This document shows positions 6,232-13,488 of a stretch of DNA of 13,507 bases, piece by piece. Every line of letters starts with the position of its first letter. Position 1 is the stretch's first letter. The notes below the pieces were generated by a model. The model was not told the DNA's origin. It made no database searches and was given only the letters and a program-made list of their open reading frames with translations. The stretch is taken from NCBI GenBank assembly GCA_002714745.1, contig PAYF01000027.1:29349-42855 (forward strand). The letters run 5' to 3'. The stretch comes from Methanobacteriota archaeon. GTDB lineage: Archaea; Thermoplasmatota; Poseidoniia; Poseidoniales; Thalassarchaeaceae. The position numbers and the translations under genes were made by a program.

Positions 6232-9173
6232 TCTTCGAAGAATGATTCGTCGACAACGGTGGTTCCATCTTCGAGTTTGCCGAACTCGGACTCCATAGCA
6301 AGCTCGGTCTGTTTCTGCTCCTCAGCCGATGACTTCTCCAACTTCTTTTCTTCGCGCTCCCTTTTCAGTCTCCTACGTCTGCTAATCACTAGTCCAATAC
6401 CGAAAAGCAGAATGAAAATGTAAGGGGCCAGTTCCCCAATGACGAACATCCAACTTACTTCAACAGAGTACGAAACGACGTCTTTGTTCACGCTACATTC
6501 GGCCCATGTTGTCGCATCCGGACATACTGGTGTTCTGTAAACCACCACTTGTCTGCCATCCTGCTCCAGCAGTTCTCCCAATCCCTCCCTGCTCTCGAAG
6601 GTGAGTAGTCTGATTGAAGATGGCAGGTGTATCTCCATCCTAGCAGAAGAGCGTATGGTCCCGAACATGGTGTGCTCCATCAGCGGAGTCACCTCGAGGA
6701 AGAACTCGAGTCCGTCGACGTGTACGCCAGAGGAGTTCGCGACTGGGTATCCAAACGCAGAGAGGATTTGTCTCGAAATACTGAATCCTATCGAGGCTGG
6801 TTGAGCTGCGACGGAAATCTCATCTCCTCGCAGTTTAGCACTCACTACAGTGCTCTCGATTTCAAAGCCAAGGCGTATTGGGACCGTGTCGCCGGCCTCG
6901 GAGTCAGTGGGCATGGTGACTGTTTCGAACACCGCAACTAGCGGAGTGTTGTCAAAGACGCCCGTGATGGTGTAGGGGCCCATTCCGAAATCCTGAACCG
7001 TTTCTATGCTCCCGAGTGATTCGATTATCTCGCCAGAACGCATCGTGAGTTCGACACCTATGTCCTGTATTCCCTGATTGGAGATTTCCAGCATGAGAGG
7101 CTCTCCGATACCGAGGTCGATTGGGGCCTCAAGATCTGAGCCGGCTAGCAAACCGCCTTCTATTCTGTCACCAATCACAATTCCTCTCCTGAGTATATCA
7201 GAGGGAATCGGGCTCAGTTCCACTCCTTCTTCATCCAGTTCCAGGCCTAATCGATAGATCTCCAACACGATGTCAGCCGAGAATTCCACCTCCGCAGCGA
7301 ATGAGGTCTCCCTGATTGCGAACTTCTCTATGTCGACCACGATGTCAAAGGAGATGCAGGTCATCTGGTTGGATCCACAGATGAGGTCAGCACTGTCCTC
7401 CTCGCAGGGATCTGAATCGATGCAAATTGGATGTCTCCAGTCGAATGAGCGAGTCCCTTTGAAAGCGAAATCCTGCTCCCCTCCTGAGGCGGATGCAACG
7501 ATTTCTACCTTTGATGGATCTCCTATGGTCGACTCAATCCATTCTGGTAGATGCAGAGTCAAAGTCATCTCAGCCCTTGGCATGTCATCTGGCAACAAAT
7601 CGTGTAACCAGGATGTTTCCGCCTCCATCTCAACCTCCAGGACGCTCATCAGCGAGGCCAGATCCTCATCTGTGACCTTCGACAGATCCATTGAGGCGAT
7701 GTCGCCACCTGTGTTCTCGAGTATTCTCTCCACCACAGAAGCGACCCTCATCGGAGTGGATTGGGAGCTAGTCTCGAGTATGACAGGCCAGTCCCCGCTC
7801 ATTGCATTGTCTCCTTCTATGCAGTAGCGTACCTGTAGCGACTCATCGCAAGTAATCCCGGGCGTATGCTGGAAGTTGAGCCCTCCATTCTCGTCAGCCT
7901 CGGAGAATTGGGGCGTATTGAACCAGATCTCGGCCCCTAGGGCTTCGGAGAAAGCGGTTGACATATCCTCTATCGGAATTCCCTGTAACAGTGCGGATAG
8001 GTCTTCATTGACTTCTTGATTGAGGAGTCTGATTCCGTCCGATGAAATCCATGGAATCTCAATCGTCCCGTCATGGAGGTTTGCATTCCAGTCACTAAGC
8101 GTATCAGAGTCGAGGTTATGGATGGCAATCTGAAGAGTAAACTGCGAGTTCTGCGGGTCGGAAGCATCAATCTCGAGATTGATTCTGAGTGAAGGATTCT
8201 GCTGATTGAATGAGTATGTTGGAGTAGTAGTGGATCTATGGATTAATTTGGATTGCAGAGATACCGATTCTATGGCTGCCTCAGTTACCGCCTGAGTATT
8301 GTCAACAGTTACTATTGAGTAGGTCTGAGGATTACCGTCAAGAGTTCTACTTAGAATCAACCCGGGCTCCTCAACGCTCTCAACGTTCGCATATTCGGGA
8401 GGTATCACCGATAGTTCCAGCCAGTGCCCCATTGGTGATGTTGCATTGAATTGTGAATTCAGTGTGGCCCCCATTGTGAGCATGCCCTGCATCATGCGAT
8501 TGATGTCCGAAGTTTCTGGCTTGAGGCCAAAGGCGGCGGTATCAACCTGCATCTGCAGAACTGCTTGGAAACAGATTGGAGGTTGGAACGGGTCGTTCTC
8601 GTATCCACTGACCTCGTCTATCGAGTCATAATCCGAATCATACACGCATTGGGCGTCGGGTTGCGACTTGAAGTCAACCTCCGATACAGTGGTTATCGTC
8701 GTGGTGTTGGCATTCGGGAAGTTGATGTCAATGAACTCCTCCATGATTTCCTCGACACGCTCGAGCATCAGGTCCGAGACTGAGTTCCCCCCGCCCCTAT
8801 CTAGTGACTCATAGTTCCTGATATAATCCGCTGGGATTCCGTCCCACGGCGCGCTATCGCCTTCGAGGTCGAGGTCGCCGAGTTCTAGGTCATCCCTTGA
8901 CATCTCATGGACTGCCAAGTCTACCCTCATCTCTACCATCTCAGCGTCTGAAACATCTACTTCCACAGAGCTTGCAATCCACTCCGGACCTGATGTAAAG
9001 TCCAGAGACGAGTCGTAATCATCGCAGATTCCATTTGCACTATTCCAAGTAGAGCAGATTTCGTTGGTTACATCGGGCTGACCGGGGGGAGGATCGGCAG
9101 CAACACTCTGCATCATCAAGAGCAGGGTAAGTGCAAGTGCCGCGCGGCGCATGCCGCGCGGATGTGTGGCCAT
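6228..9173 (-). CDS. Large acidic secreted surface protein, signal peptide and C-terminal membrane anchor, unknown function
   Basis: From ATG 9173 this is 981 residues. A signal peptide (MRRAALALTLLLMMQSVAA within residues 8-26) is followed by an Asp/Glu-rich extracellular region of about 880 residues of mostly predicted beta character. One transmembrane segment (WMFVIGELAPYIFILLFGIG and onward, about 908-930), a stop-transfer cluster RRRRLKRER and a 50-residue charged cytoplasmic tail ending VDESFFED complete it. The mature ectodomain holds twelve cysteines in six local pairs, for example C-x9-C near the N-terminus, C-x8-C in ITCDESLQVRYC and C-x5-C in ICIDSDPC; these are plausible disulfides. 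I recognise no enzymatic motif; a surface adhesion, S-layer-associated or sensing role is possible but not shown. TTG 9179 also opens the frame. ATG 9152 lies in the loop of a GC hairpin and is a real alternative, giving 974 residues. The gene is convergent with uvrC, with a 4-base overlap, and divergent from TYW2. Confidence 0.85.
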   Translation of the reverse strand: MATHPRGMRRAALALTLLLMMQSVAADPPPGQPDVTNEICSTWNSANGICDDYDSSLDFTSGPEWIASSVEVDVSDAEMVEMRVDLAVHEMSRDDLELGDLDLEGDSAPWDGIPADYIRNYESLDRGGGNSVSDLMLERVEEIMEEFIDINFPNANTTTITTVSEVDFKSQPDAQCVYDSDYDSIDEVSGYENDPFQPPICFQAVLQMQVDTAAFGLKPETSDINRMMQGMLTMGATLNSQFNATSPMGHWLELSVIPPEYANVESVEEPGLILSRTLDGNPQTYSIVTVDNTQAVTEAAIESVSLQSKLIHRSTTTPTYSFNQQNPSLRINLEIDASDPQNSQFTLQIAIHNLDSDTLSDWNANLHDGTIEIPWISSDGIRLLNQEVNEDLSALLQGIPIEDMSTAFSEALGAEIWFNTPQFSEADENGGLNFQHTPGITCDESLQVRYCIEGDNAMSGDWPVILETSSQSTPMRVASVVERILENTGGDIASMDLSKVTDEDLASLMSVLEVEMEAETSWLHDLLPDDMPRAEMTLTLHLPEWIESTIGDPSKVEIVASASGGEQDFAFKGTRSFDWRHPICIDSDPCEEDSADLICGSNQMTCISFDIVVDIEKFAIRETSFAAEVEFSADIVLEIYRLGLELDEEGVELSPIPSDILRRGIVIGDRIEGGLLAGSDLEAPIDLGIGEPLMLEISNQGIQDIGVELTMRSGEIIESLGSIETVQDFGMGPYTITGVFDNTPLVAVFETVTMPTDSEAGDTVPIRLGFEIESTVVSAKLRGDEISVAAQPASIGFSISRQILSAFGYPVANSSGVHVDGLEFFLEVTPLMEHTMFGTIRSSARMEIHLPSSIRLLTFESREGLGELLEQDGRQVVVYRTPVCPDATTWAECSVNKDVVSYSVEVSWMFVIGELAPYIFILLFGIGLVISRRRRLKREREEKKLEKSSAEEQKQTELAMESEFGKLEDGTTVVDESFFED
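9140..9161. repeat. Perfect 9-bp GC-only inverted repeat with 4-base loop at the surface-protein start
   Basis: CCGCGCGGC (9140-9148) and GCCGCGCGG (9153-9161) are exact reverse complements separated by GCAT. The octamer CCGCGCGG inside each arm is itself a palindrome, so the element is also a direct repeat with a 14-base period. In the minus-strand transcript the AUG at 9152 would lie in the loop. It could be a protein-binding site, an mRNA structure or a codon-driven coincidence. Confidence 0.7.
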
Positions 9174-9176
9174 ACA

Positions 9177-9183
9177 CAATAAG
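9177..9183. promoter_or_regulatory. AT-rich element CAATAAG between the surface-protein and TYW2 starts
   Basis: CAATAAG is the main AT-rich stretch in the short divergent gap. Read on the minus strand (CTTATTG) it is centred 28 bases before ATG 9152; on the plus strand it is 35 bases before ATG 9215. The same heptamer occurs at 11386-11392 between two other divergent genes. A role as a TATA-like element is inferred from position only. Confidence 0.25.
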
Positions 9184-9214
9184 TCTGAATCCTACATGCA
9201 TCGTCAGAGGAGCG

Positions 9215-10090
9215 ATGCACGGGCAGGACCCTCATGACCGACTACGTCAAAGCGTCGCCCAATTGATTCAACAAAGTGGGGCTGATTCATCACTATTGGA
9301 TAAGCTTCCAAAGCGCTGGGAGAAGTTTGCAGATGTCGCACTTTTCCAACTTGACTCGTTCGCTGAAGAAGAATGGGGTTCTATTGCAGGACCTGAACTT
9401 TGGACTGCGGTTGCAAGCTCACTGAAGGTCGAAAGAATCGGGCGAGTTAGTGAGATTGTAGGTGAAAGGCGTGAGCCTACTGTAGAGCTGTTGCTCGGAG
9501 ATGAGGACTGGGTCGTGAGACGAGAAAGTGGAGTGGACTATGGATACAATCTGACCGAGTGCATGTTCTCGGCCGGGAATGTCAACGAGAGGCGTAGGAT
9601 GGGAGAGGTTGTAGAACAGGGCGAGGTGGTGCTCGATCTATACGCGGGAATCGGTTACTACACTCTACCTATTCTGGTGCACTCGCATGCCGAGCATGTC
9701 CACTGCTGTGAGTGGAATTCCAATTCAATCAAGGCATTGGAATCGAATCTAGAGGCCAACGGGGTCTCTAGCAAGTGTTCAGTCTATTTCGGAGATAATA
9801 GAATAACTGCGGCTGAGTTGCAAGGTGTTGCGAACAGAGTAATTCTGGGCCTTTTACCATCATCACAAGACGGTTATTCGGTAGCAATGCGGGCTCTAGT
9901 TGAAGGAAGAGGGATGCTGCATATTCATGGGGTGGCTCCTGCAAAGGACCATTCTTCATGGGCTGAGGAAGTAATGGATGAGTTGCTGTCAATCGATCCT
10001 GAGCGCAGTATAGAGGCTGTGGCACTAATTCGAGTGAAGAGTTACGCTCCGCACTGGGACCACGTCGTGCTAGATGTGTCTGTCAATTGA
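9215..10090 (+). CDS. taw2: TYW2/Taw2-type tRNA(Phe) wyosine aminocarboxypropyltransferase
   Basis: A 291-residue class I SAM-dependent enzyme of the Trm5/TYW2 family. TYW2 transfers the 3-amino-3-carboxypropyl group of SAM to C7 of 4-demethylwyosine at position 37 of tRNA(Phe), a step in wybutosine synthesis. The N-terminal part has LPKRWEKFADVALFQL (31-46) and REPTVELLLGDEDWV (86-100), then CMFSAGNVNERRRMGE (116-131). The SAM-binding core has VVLDLYAGIGYYTLP (138-152), CEWN (165-168), GDNR (193-196) and LGLLPSS (211-217), and the C-terminus RVKSYAPHWDHVVLDVSV matches archaeal Taw2. LGLLPSS in place of the Trm5 NPP-type motif argues for aminocarboxypropyl transfer rather than m1G37 methylation. 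ATG 9215 fits the family start; an in-frame ATG at 9131 would overlap the divergent signal-peptide gene. AGAGGAG (9206-9212) precedes the start closely. It overlaps the downstream JAMM gene by 17 bases. Confidence 0.88.
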   Translation: MHGQDPHDRLRQSVAQLIQQSGADSSLLDKLPKRWEKFADVALFQLDSFAEEEWGSIAGPELWTAVASSLKVERIGRVSEIVGERREPTVELLLGDEDWVVRRESGVDYGYNLTECMFSAGNVNERRRMGEVVEQGEVVLDLYAGIGYYTLPILVHSHAEHVHCCEWNSNSIKALESNLEANGVSSKCSVYFGDNRITAAELQGVANRVILGLLPSSQDGYSVAMRALVEGRGMLHIHGVAPAKDHSSWAEEVMDELLSIDPERSIEAVALIRVKSYAPHWDHVVLDVSVN

Positions 10091-10817
10091 TTCCGTCGAA
10101 CTCAAGTCTAGCGGCCCCCGGCCCGTGCATATGGCAGGGGAATGGTTGACTGAGGCCGCTGCCGCTTACAACTCGGAGTCGATTGAGTCGAAGGATGTCT
10201 ATCCCGCGCATGTCCTGATGCCAGTGGATGTTCTCTCATCGATTCTGGAATGGACCTTTCAGTCACTTCCTGACGAGATACTTGTAGGAATGGATGCAGA
10301 TACCTCTCTCCCTCATCCTGATCATGTCGAGGACTCACTACGTGGGTCTGACTTCGAGGATGGGCTGTTCTCTGGACAGGGATATGTGCTTGGCAATCCA
10401 CACTTGGTGAATAGAGGAGATTCATTCTCTGTTCACCATGTTCCCGAAGAGTGGATGGATGGTCTATTCGACGACTCACGTGGGGTCCGTGGAGGTCGCT
10501 TTTCTTTCTGGTTGCACACCCATCCCAACGCACCCGCCATCCCGAGCGGTGCTGATGCTGAGTCGGCCCAGTGGACCGAGGGTTGCGATATGATTCTGGG
10601 AGTTCGTTACTCGCCCGAGGGAATCTTGCCATGGCTGGACGGCGTGGAAGGTGAGCGTCGAGAGCTTGCTCCCGCAGATGATGAGAGGCCAGTGCTGGGG
10701 CGTGCTGTGACAGGTCATCTGATACACGGTCTGGAGTTGATTGCTTTTCACCGAAGAGGATTCGGAATCAATGTACTACTAACCGATTCGACCGGAGTTC
10801 CAATCGGATGGAATTGA
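10074..10817 (+). CDS. JAMM/MPN+ metalloprotease-like protein
   Basis: A 247-residue protein carrying an exact JAMM zinc motif, H-x-H-x7-S-x2-D: His148, His150, Ser158 and Asp161 in LHTHPNAPAIPSGAD. A candidate for the conserved catalytic Glu is Glu68 in LPDEILVGMD, at the usual place at the end of the first helix. JAMM enzymes are zinc isopeptidases; archaeal members such as HvJAMM1 remove ubiquitin-like SAMP modifiers from proteins. About 80 residues separate Glu68 from the HxH, somewhat more than in minimal archaeal JAMM proteins, and this stretch is acidic, so an insertion is likely. No signal peptide or membrane segment is seen. The start at 10074 overlaps TYW2 by 17 bases; ATG 10131 is an alternative that keeps the whole domain. 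Overlap with TYW2 suggests a shared transcript. The substrate is unknown, and a non-protease MPN role cannot be excluded. Confidence 0.75.
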   Translation: MCLSIDSVELKSSGPRPVHMAGEWLTEAAAAYNSESIESKDVYPAHVLMPVDVLSSILEWTFQSLPDEILVGMDADTSLPHPDHVEDSLRGSDFEDGLFSGQGYVLGNPHLVNRGDSFSVHHVPEEWMDGLFDDSRGVRGGRFSFWLHTHPNAPAIPSGADAESAQWTEGCDMILGVRYSPEGILPWLDGVEGERRELAPADDERPVLGRAVTGHLIHGLELIAFHRRGFGINVLLTDSTGVPIGWN

Positions 10818-10819
10818 GG

Positions 10820-11362
10820 TCACTCTTCTGGAACGAAGATGTGCTGGCGGTAGTACTCCAGTTCGGCTATGCTCCCTCTGATGTCATCTAGAGCTCTGTG
10901 ACCTGCTGGTTTGGTGGCCCTCGGTAGATTCGGGTACCACCTATCTGCAAGTTGCTTGATGGAAGTCACATCGACGCTTCGATAGTGAAAGAAGTCGTGG
11001 AGATCTGGCATGTAGCGTCTAAGAAATCGCCTGTCCTGACCGATGGTGTTCCCACAAAGAGGAGGTTGTCCGTGCTTGCAATGCTTACTGACGAAATCCA
11101 GTGTCAATTGCTCGGCTTCTGCCATCGGAATGCCCTCGCTTCTTACTCTCTCTAGCAGACCATTATCAGTATGGTGAGTAAGGTTCCAGTCATCCATCTT
11201 AGCCAACTCAGACTCAGGCTGAGTGATTGCAATGGCTGGACCCTGAGCGACGATTTCCAAATCTCCCTCAGTTACGATTGTCGCAATCTCGATGATTGTA
11301 TTCTCGTCCGGATCCAGACCCGTCATCTCGAGATCTATCCAAACCAACCGCTCATCGACCAC
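10820..11362 (-). CDS. orn: Oligoribonuclease, DEDDh 3'-5' exonuclease
   Basis: Orn degrades RNA fragments of two to five nucleotides to mononucleotides, the last step of RNA decay, and also clears pGpG where cyclic di-GMP is used. This 180-residue protein has the normal length and all DEDDh residues: Asp10 and Glu12 in WIDLEMTGLD, Asp110 in CGNTIGQDRRFLRRYMPDL, His155 and Asp160 in GHRALDDIRGSIAEL. The sequence is close to bacterial Orn and eukaryotic REXO2 throughout. The start is GTG 11362, since no in-frame ATG lies between the upstream TAA and the first conserved strand, and ATG 11355 is out of frame. A TATA-like CAATAAG is centred 27 bases upstream, which would suit a leaderless message. 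The stop is two bases from that of the convergent JAMM gene. Confidence 0.95.
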   Translation of the reverse strand: MVDERLVWIDLEMTGLDPDENTIIEIATIVTEGDLEIVAQGPAIAITQPESELAKMDDWNLTHHTDNGLLERVRSEGIPMAEAEQLTLDFVSKHCKHGQPPLCGNTIGQDRRFLRRYMPDLHDFFHYRSVDVTSIKQLADRWYPNLPRATKPAGHRALDDIRGSIAELEYYRQHIFVPEE

Positions 11363-11385
11363 GTAGTCGGCTCCGGCCGGACGGT

Positions 11386-11392
11386 CTTATTG
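11386..11392. promoter_or_regulatory. AT-rich element CTTATTG/CAATAAG between orn and the MFS gene
   Basis: This heptamer is the only AT-rich stretch in the GC-rich divergent gap. It is centred 27 bases from the orn GTG (11362) and 24 bases from a possible MFS ATG (11413). A single TATA-like site could therefore serve both directions. Evidence is spacing and composition only. Confidence 0.3.
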
Positions 11393-11442
11393 CTTCCCTT
11401 CCTTGGGCGACAATGATAGCGTACGTGTGTCGGCTTCGTCCT

Positions 11443-12705
11443 ATGGCGAAGATGGGGTACATCCAACTGCTGCGTAGCAATCGTCCCTTCAGACGGCTGT
11501 TCGTAGCCAACGAGATTTCCTTCATCGGTGACTGGTTCACCGTCATCGCCTTATTCATCCTCGCTGGAGAAGCAAGCGACAACTCGCCCCTCGCAATCGC
11601 AGGAGTACTCGCGTCTCGTAGTTTCTCACTAGCTGCGGCTCAGCCATTCACGGGTATGCTAGCTGACCGCTATTCGAGAAAGGGACTGATGATTGGGGCA
11701 AACTTAGCCTCACTAATCATATTGGTTTTTGTGCTATCTTTGGATTTACTTGGAAGCCTAACTTCAGTTTACATCTTGGCTGTAGTGATGGTTGCGGCGA
11801 GAGCAGTATTCGATCCAGCTGAATATGCGTACCTGCCTAACATATGTAGCGAAGAAGAGCTTCTCACAGCAAATGCTCTGGCATCAGGGGGATGGTCTGT
11901 AGCACTAGGATTGGGTTCGGCAATCGGTGGACTGACCATCTCACTCTATGGAATTGAAACCGCACTCTGGATTGATTGCGCCACCTTCGCCCTCGCCGCT
12001 TTAGGTGTCATGACACTGCCACCTGGTGGACCCGACAGTTCAGAGCACCGCAGCGTAGCCCCTTCGGTGGTGCTAGGAGAGATTGTCGATGGTTGGAGAT
12101 ACATTAGCTCAAATCCTTCGATTCGCAGGATAGTATTCGCCAAGGGGTTGTGGGCATCAGGAGGTGGTGCTCAGGTATTCCTGCTGATTCTCATTGGCAT
12201 GGAAGCAGGATTCGGCGATGTCGCAGCGGGTGTTGGAATACTGTTCATGGTCCGAGGTTTTGGTAGTGGCTTTGGCCCATTGGCTGGACGCCCTCTAATG
12301 GAGAATGATTCTCTCAGACCGTATCTGATAGGACTGGCGGTTGGGGTCTGTGGTGCTTTCTACATCGCCGTATCTGCAGTTGAATGGACTAAGTTCGTAC
12401 TGTTGCTGGTGTTTCTCTCCCATGCCGCAAGCGGGCTAAATTGGGTACTCTCGACTACATTCCTACAAGAGAGATCTGATGATGAGTGGAGGGGTAGAGT
12501 TGCGGGAACTGATCATTTTGTTATCACCCTGATGATGGGAGTCTCAGCAATTTCTGCTGGATACATAATGGAGAATGGACTGTTAGATTTGCGGGAGGTT
12601 ATTGCCGCAACTGGATTGGTCCAGATAGCATTGGGAATCATCTGGACAACGCTATATTCGAAGGAAGAAAAGGAGCTTCTAGACCAGTCTCTGCAGCCCG
12701 GCTAG
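11443..12705 (+). CDS. Major facilitator superfamily exporter (MFS_3/EntS-like)
   Basis: A polytopic protein of 420 residues with about twelve hydrophobic segments. It begins YIQLLRSNRPFRRLF before the first membrane helix, as is usual in this family. The loop between helices 2 and 3 carries motif A, GMLADRYSRKGLM, and the fourth-helix region has FDPAEYAYLPNICSEEELLTANAL-type residues (VFDPAEYAYLPN then LLTANAL), a hallmark of MFS_3 exporters related to enterobactin exporter EntS and multidrug pumps. WRGRVAG near residue 350 repeats a motif-A-like signal in the C-terminal half. These are proton-driven efflux carriers of the cytoplasmic membrane; the substrate cannot be read from sequence. Possible starts are ATG 11413, 11443 and 11452; 11443 gives a normal N-terminus, while 11413 matches the TATA-like element. 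The frame extends upstream to 11296 only by overlapping orn. Its last 27 bases overlap the convergent membrane-protein gene. Confidence 0.9.
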   Translation: MAKMGYIQLLRSNRPFRRLFVANEISFIGDWFTVIALFILAGEASDNSPLAIAGVLASRSFSLAAAQPFTGMLADRYSRKGLMIGANLASLIILVFVLSLDLLGSLTSVYILAVVMVAARAVFDPAEYAYLPNICSEEELLTANALASGGWSVALGLGSAIGGLTISLYGIETALWIDCATFALAALGVMTLPPGGPDSSEHRSVAPSVVLGEIVDGWRYISSNPSIRRIVFAKGLWASGGGAQVFLLILIGMEAGFGDVAAGVGILFMVRGFGSGFGPLAGRPLMENDSLRPYLIGLAVGVCGAFYIAVSAVEWTKFVLLLVFLSHAASGLNWVLSTTFLQERSDDEWRGRVAGTDHFVITLMMGVSAISAGYIMENGLLDLREVIAATGLVQIALGIIWTTLYSKEEKELLDQSLQPG

Positions 12706-13488
12706 CACCAGTAGAGGGATTGCTGAGAAGACGACGTTGTTCAGCAACGAGCGACTGGATGCCCTAACGCGCTCAGAAATCCTACTCTGGATATCCTCAT
12801 CCAGCTTGTCCATTGCCTCACCCGCAGGACTCCTCACCTGCTCTATTGTGGTCTCAGCGAAATCAGCCACTTTATCGAGAATGGTGTTCCTGAGTCTCTG
12901 CAATGGCCCGTCCGGTGGTGCTGGAACGTGCTCACCATCGACTGTGTGCTCCACGTCGATAACATCTCTCCAGGGTCGCGGGACCTCAATCTCACCAACT
13001 CCCTTGAGAATCTCACGACCGACCACAGCGGCTTGGACGGCGACCTTTGCGGTGGTTAGATTGTACTTGGCTAGAAGTTGGATACCTCGGCGAGAGCGCG
13101 TCACCTTGGTGAAGTCGGCGATTATCCAAGCAGCACCCGCGAAGAGAAGAAGAGTGGCACCGATTTGTGGGGTCTCTTCCCAACTGGGCCAGCCTATCGG
13201 TCCGAACCAGACTCTAGCGGTGATGGCGATAATCGCTGGAAGCATGAAGCAGAGAATCTCGTTGACGACAATTAGCCAGAACCCCTCGATAGGTAGTTTT
13301 CTGAGTCTCTCTGAGAACCACTTGAGGTGCTTTGTCCTCTCTCCGGGAGGGGCGTATGTGTTGACTAGATCAATCAAAGGCGGCATGACGAAAATCAACC
13401 GCAGAACGAATGGGATGATTAGAATCAGTAAGTAGGCGTCCCAAGGTGAAGCCGGGGGCAGACTGGGGAAAGCAATCGCCTCTGCCAT
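12679..13488 (-). CDS. Unknown membrane protein with three N-terminal and one C-terminal transmembrane helices
   Basis: A 269-residue protein I do not recognise. Predicted membrane segments are at about 18-40, 69-93, 108-126 and 249-267. Between the third and fourth lies a roughly 120-residue soluble stretch. It contains basic KVTRSRRGIQLLAKYNL just after helix 3, a Pro-rich acidic linker (about 167-195: EVPRPWRDVIDVEHTVDG and PAPPDGP) and long amphipathic helices (about 196-246: LQRLRNTILDKVADFAETTI and MDKLDEDIQSRISERVRASS) that could form a coiled coil. The layout suggests a membrane scaffold or a subunit of a larger complex; no catalytic motif is visible. ATG 13486-13488 is followed by MAEAIAFPSLPP and has AGTATAGTG a short distance upstream. 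The stop lies inside the end of the convergent MFS gene, a 27-base coding overlap. Confidence 0.8.
   Translation of the reverse strand: MAEAIAFPSLPPASPWDAYLLILIIPFVLRLIFVMPPLIDLVNTYAPPGERTKHLKWFSERLRKLPIEGFWLIVVNEILCFMLPAIIAITARVWFGPIGWPSWEETPQIGATLLLFAGAAWIIADFTKVTRSRRGIQLLAKYNLTTAKVAVQAAVVGREILKGVGEIEVPRPWRDVIDVEHTVDGEHVPAPPDGPLQRLRNTILDKVADFAETTIEQVRSPAGEAMDKLDEDIQSRISERVRASSRSLLNNVVFSAIPLLVLAGLQRLV

Noticed and set aside
6232..6241. Palindrome TCTTCGAAGA just after the uvrC stop
   Set aside because: It is a 10-base palindrome that arises from the FFED codons of the surface protein, and it lacks a stable stem or T tract.
9131..9214. Upstream extension of the TYW2 frame
   Set aside because: It would overlap the signal peptide of the divergent surface protein, and family similarity begins only after ATG 9215.
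10108..10632. Minus-strand open frame of 174 codons
   Set aside because: It is antisense to the JAMM gene. Its translation is rich in Arg, His and Pro without any recognisable motif.
11296..11442. Upstream extension of the MFS frame
   Set aside because: It would overlap the start of orn on the other strand and add a polar, Arg/Pro-rich leader with no family counterpart.
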